This document shows, piece after piece, positions 6,495 to 7,293 of a stretch of DNA of 7,293 nucleotides; position 1 is the stretch's first letter, and the number at the start of each line of letters is the position of its first letter. Under the pieces are notes generated by a model. The model did no database searches. It was given only the letters and a program-made list of their open reading frames with translations, and had not been told where the DNA came from. The DNA comes from an uncultured Muribaculaceae bacterium (GTDB lineage: Bacteria > Bacteroidota > Bacteroidia > Bacteroidales > Muribaculaceae), in NCBI GenBank assembly GCA_947173755.1, contig CAMWGM010000071.1, positions 1-7,293 on the forward strand, given 5' to 3'. Both the position numbers and the translations under genes were made by a program.

Positions 6495-6500
6495 ATGTAA
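6495..6500 (+). other. Start-stop element ATG-TAA ahead of the SGNH gene
   Basis: Seventeen bases after the menF stop, ATG (6495-6497) is followed immediately by TAA (6498-6500), in the same frame as the long downstream ORF. The next codons, AAG AAC ACC GGT CAT CCG, lead straight into the hydrophobic anchor, so the site looks like a normal membrane-anchor start with its second codon changed to stop. A single base change from AAA, CAA or GAA would explain it. It may be a real mutation, a sequence error or a regulatory start-stop. Confidence 0.55.
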
Positions 6501-6518
6501 AAGAACACCGGTCATCCG

Positions 6519-7293
6519 TTGCTTATCATACTCCTGGCATTTGCTGCCATTATCGGAGTGTCGGTTCTGCCGCTCCGCGATCTTTCCGGCGGTTTACTGA
6601 AAGATTTCTCGCTTTTCTCCGATGTGCAGCGTCATGCCACCGACACAGTGGCTGAGGAGGAGACTCCTGACGATATCGACCCGGAACTCCTTGAGGCGAT
6701 GGCTGCCGAAGGCTCGACCGCTAAGCCGGGTGTAGAGGGAATTCCTATCTCCCGTATCCATCCTCTCAATGCCCCTGACTCGCTTCTCTCCCTGCCTATC
6801 GACACAATCATCTCCGAGCCTAAACCATCGCGAAAGAACGGTCTGGTGGTGATCGAAGACTATTCTACTTCCGGTCTCGGGCTGGTGCATCTGAAAAATG
6901 CCCTTGTTCCCGGAGGCTTTGCCAGGATCGCAGTTGTAGGCGACAGTTATATCGAGGGTGATATTTTCACGCAGGATTTCCGTGAACTGATGCAGTCGGC
7001 TTACGGTGGGCAGGGTGTCGGTTTCGTCAACATGCACTCCGAATTCCCGGGTTTCCGCAAGTCGGTAAGACAAGGCGGAAAAGGATGGAAAACTTTTTTG
7101 GCCAATAAGAAAGATGCTCAGAGAGTCTATCTCGATCTTGCCGAACAATATGCTGTGGCCGGAGGCGACGCAACATCTACCTATCACGGCACCAAGGCTT
7201 TCTCTCACACTTCCGGCTGGGATGTCTCGAAATTTCTGTTCATCGCACCCGAGGATGCTGTGGTGTCAGTCAAAATCGGTGACAGTGAGTGGG
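6519..7293 (+). CDS. SGNH/GDSL-type envelope hydrolase-like protein, N-terminal part (partial)
   Basis: An open frame with no stop from 6501 to the window end. The usable start appears to be TTG 6519, because the better-placed ATG 6495 is cut by TAA. From TTG, residues 1-19 are a hydrophobic anchor (LLIILLAFAAIIGVSVLPL), so the rest should lie in the periplasm. Residues 35-107 form an acidic, Pro- and Ser-rich linker of low similarity to anything I know. After it comes a Rossmann-like strand with GDSY (141-144) in ARIAVVGDSYIEGD, the block I nucleophile motif of SGNH/GDSL hydrolases with Ser143, then ELMQSAYGGQGVGFV. The Asp-x-x-His catalytic block lies beyond the window. A beta-rich segment from about 205 onward may be an inserted domain. 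Such proteins in Bacteroidales often sit beside MBOAT acyltransferases in cell-wall or glycan O-acetylation; the partner would lie to the right and is not seen. It is the fourth gene of the ftsY operon. Confidence 0.65.
   Translation, partial: MLIILLAFAAIIGVSVLPLRDLSGGLLKDFSLFSDVQRHATDTVAEEETPDDIDPELLEAMAAEGSTAKPGVEGIPISRIHPLNAPDSLLSLPIDTIISEPKPSRKNGLVVIEDYSTSGLGLVHLKNALVPGGFARIAVVGDSYIEGDIFTQDFRELMQSAYGGQGVGFVNMHSEFPGFRKSVRQGGKGWKTFLANKKDAQRVYLDLAEQYAVAGGDATSTYHGTKAFSHTSGWDVSKFLFIAPEDAVVSVKIGDSEW

Noticed and set aside
6594..7208. Long minus-strand open frame of 204 codons opposite the SGNH-like gene
   Set aside because: The plus strand in this stretch is open to the window end, encodes a recognisable GDSY motif and follows an operon; the minus frame shows no known motif or promoter.
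1..7293. Search by eye for mobile elements, CRISPR arrays, tRNA genes, toxin-antitoxin pairs or a novel defence system
   Set aside because: No terminal inverted repeats, transposase or integrase motifs, spaced repeats of CRISPR type, or tRNA arms were seen; the genes are mostly recognisable core functions.

Overview
The window looks like chromosome from a member of Bacteroidota, probably order Bacteroidales. The main reason is a set of promoters with the characteristic -33 TTTG / -7 TAnnTTTG form placed just upstream of genes. Supporting signs are AT-rich intergenic DNA beside GC-richer genes, weak or absent Shine-Dalgarno sequences, and protein families typical of the group: a PorT-like outer-membrane barrel, a fused MsrA-MsrB, and an isochorismate synthase for menaquinone. 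Codon style and the set of genes remind me of Muribaculaceae, but that is inference.

Layout: (1) 1-185, minus strand, is the 5' end of uvrA (excision-repair ATPase), cut by the window edge. (2) 186-364 is a divergent promoter region. (3) 365-892 is an unrecognised 175-residue protein with its own -7 box. (4) 893-1069 holds clustered TGACA repeats and a full promoter. (5) 1070-1693 is a small secreted outer-membrane beta-barrel protein. (6) 1694-1787 is a short convergent gap with a hairpin that may end transcription from both sides. (7) 1788-2732, minus strand, is msrAB. (8) 2733-2948 is a second divergent promoter region, with back-to-back promoters for msrAB and ftsY and a hairpin in the ftsY leader. 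(9) 2949-7293 is a tightly packed plus-strand operon: ftsY, rimO, an isochorismate synthase (menF-like), and the first part of an SGNH/GDSL-type envelope protein that runs off the end.

The operon joins by overlap (TGATG at ftsY/rimO, ATGATG at rimO/menF), and the fourth gene begins only 17 to 41 bases after menF. FtsY (membrane targeting), RimO (ribosomal protein S12 modification) and MenF (quinone precursor) have no direct pathway link, so the grouping looks like shared growth-linked expression. The oddest detail is at the fourth gene. The best-placed start codon, ATG at 6495, is followed at once by TAA, and the open frame continues unchanged after it. Translation must therefore start at the TTG at 6519, or the gene carries a codon-2 nonsense change.

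Most of the window is ordinary core genome. I found no mobile element, CRISPR array, tRNA or rRNA, and no convincing new multi-gene system.
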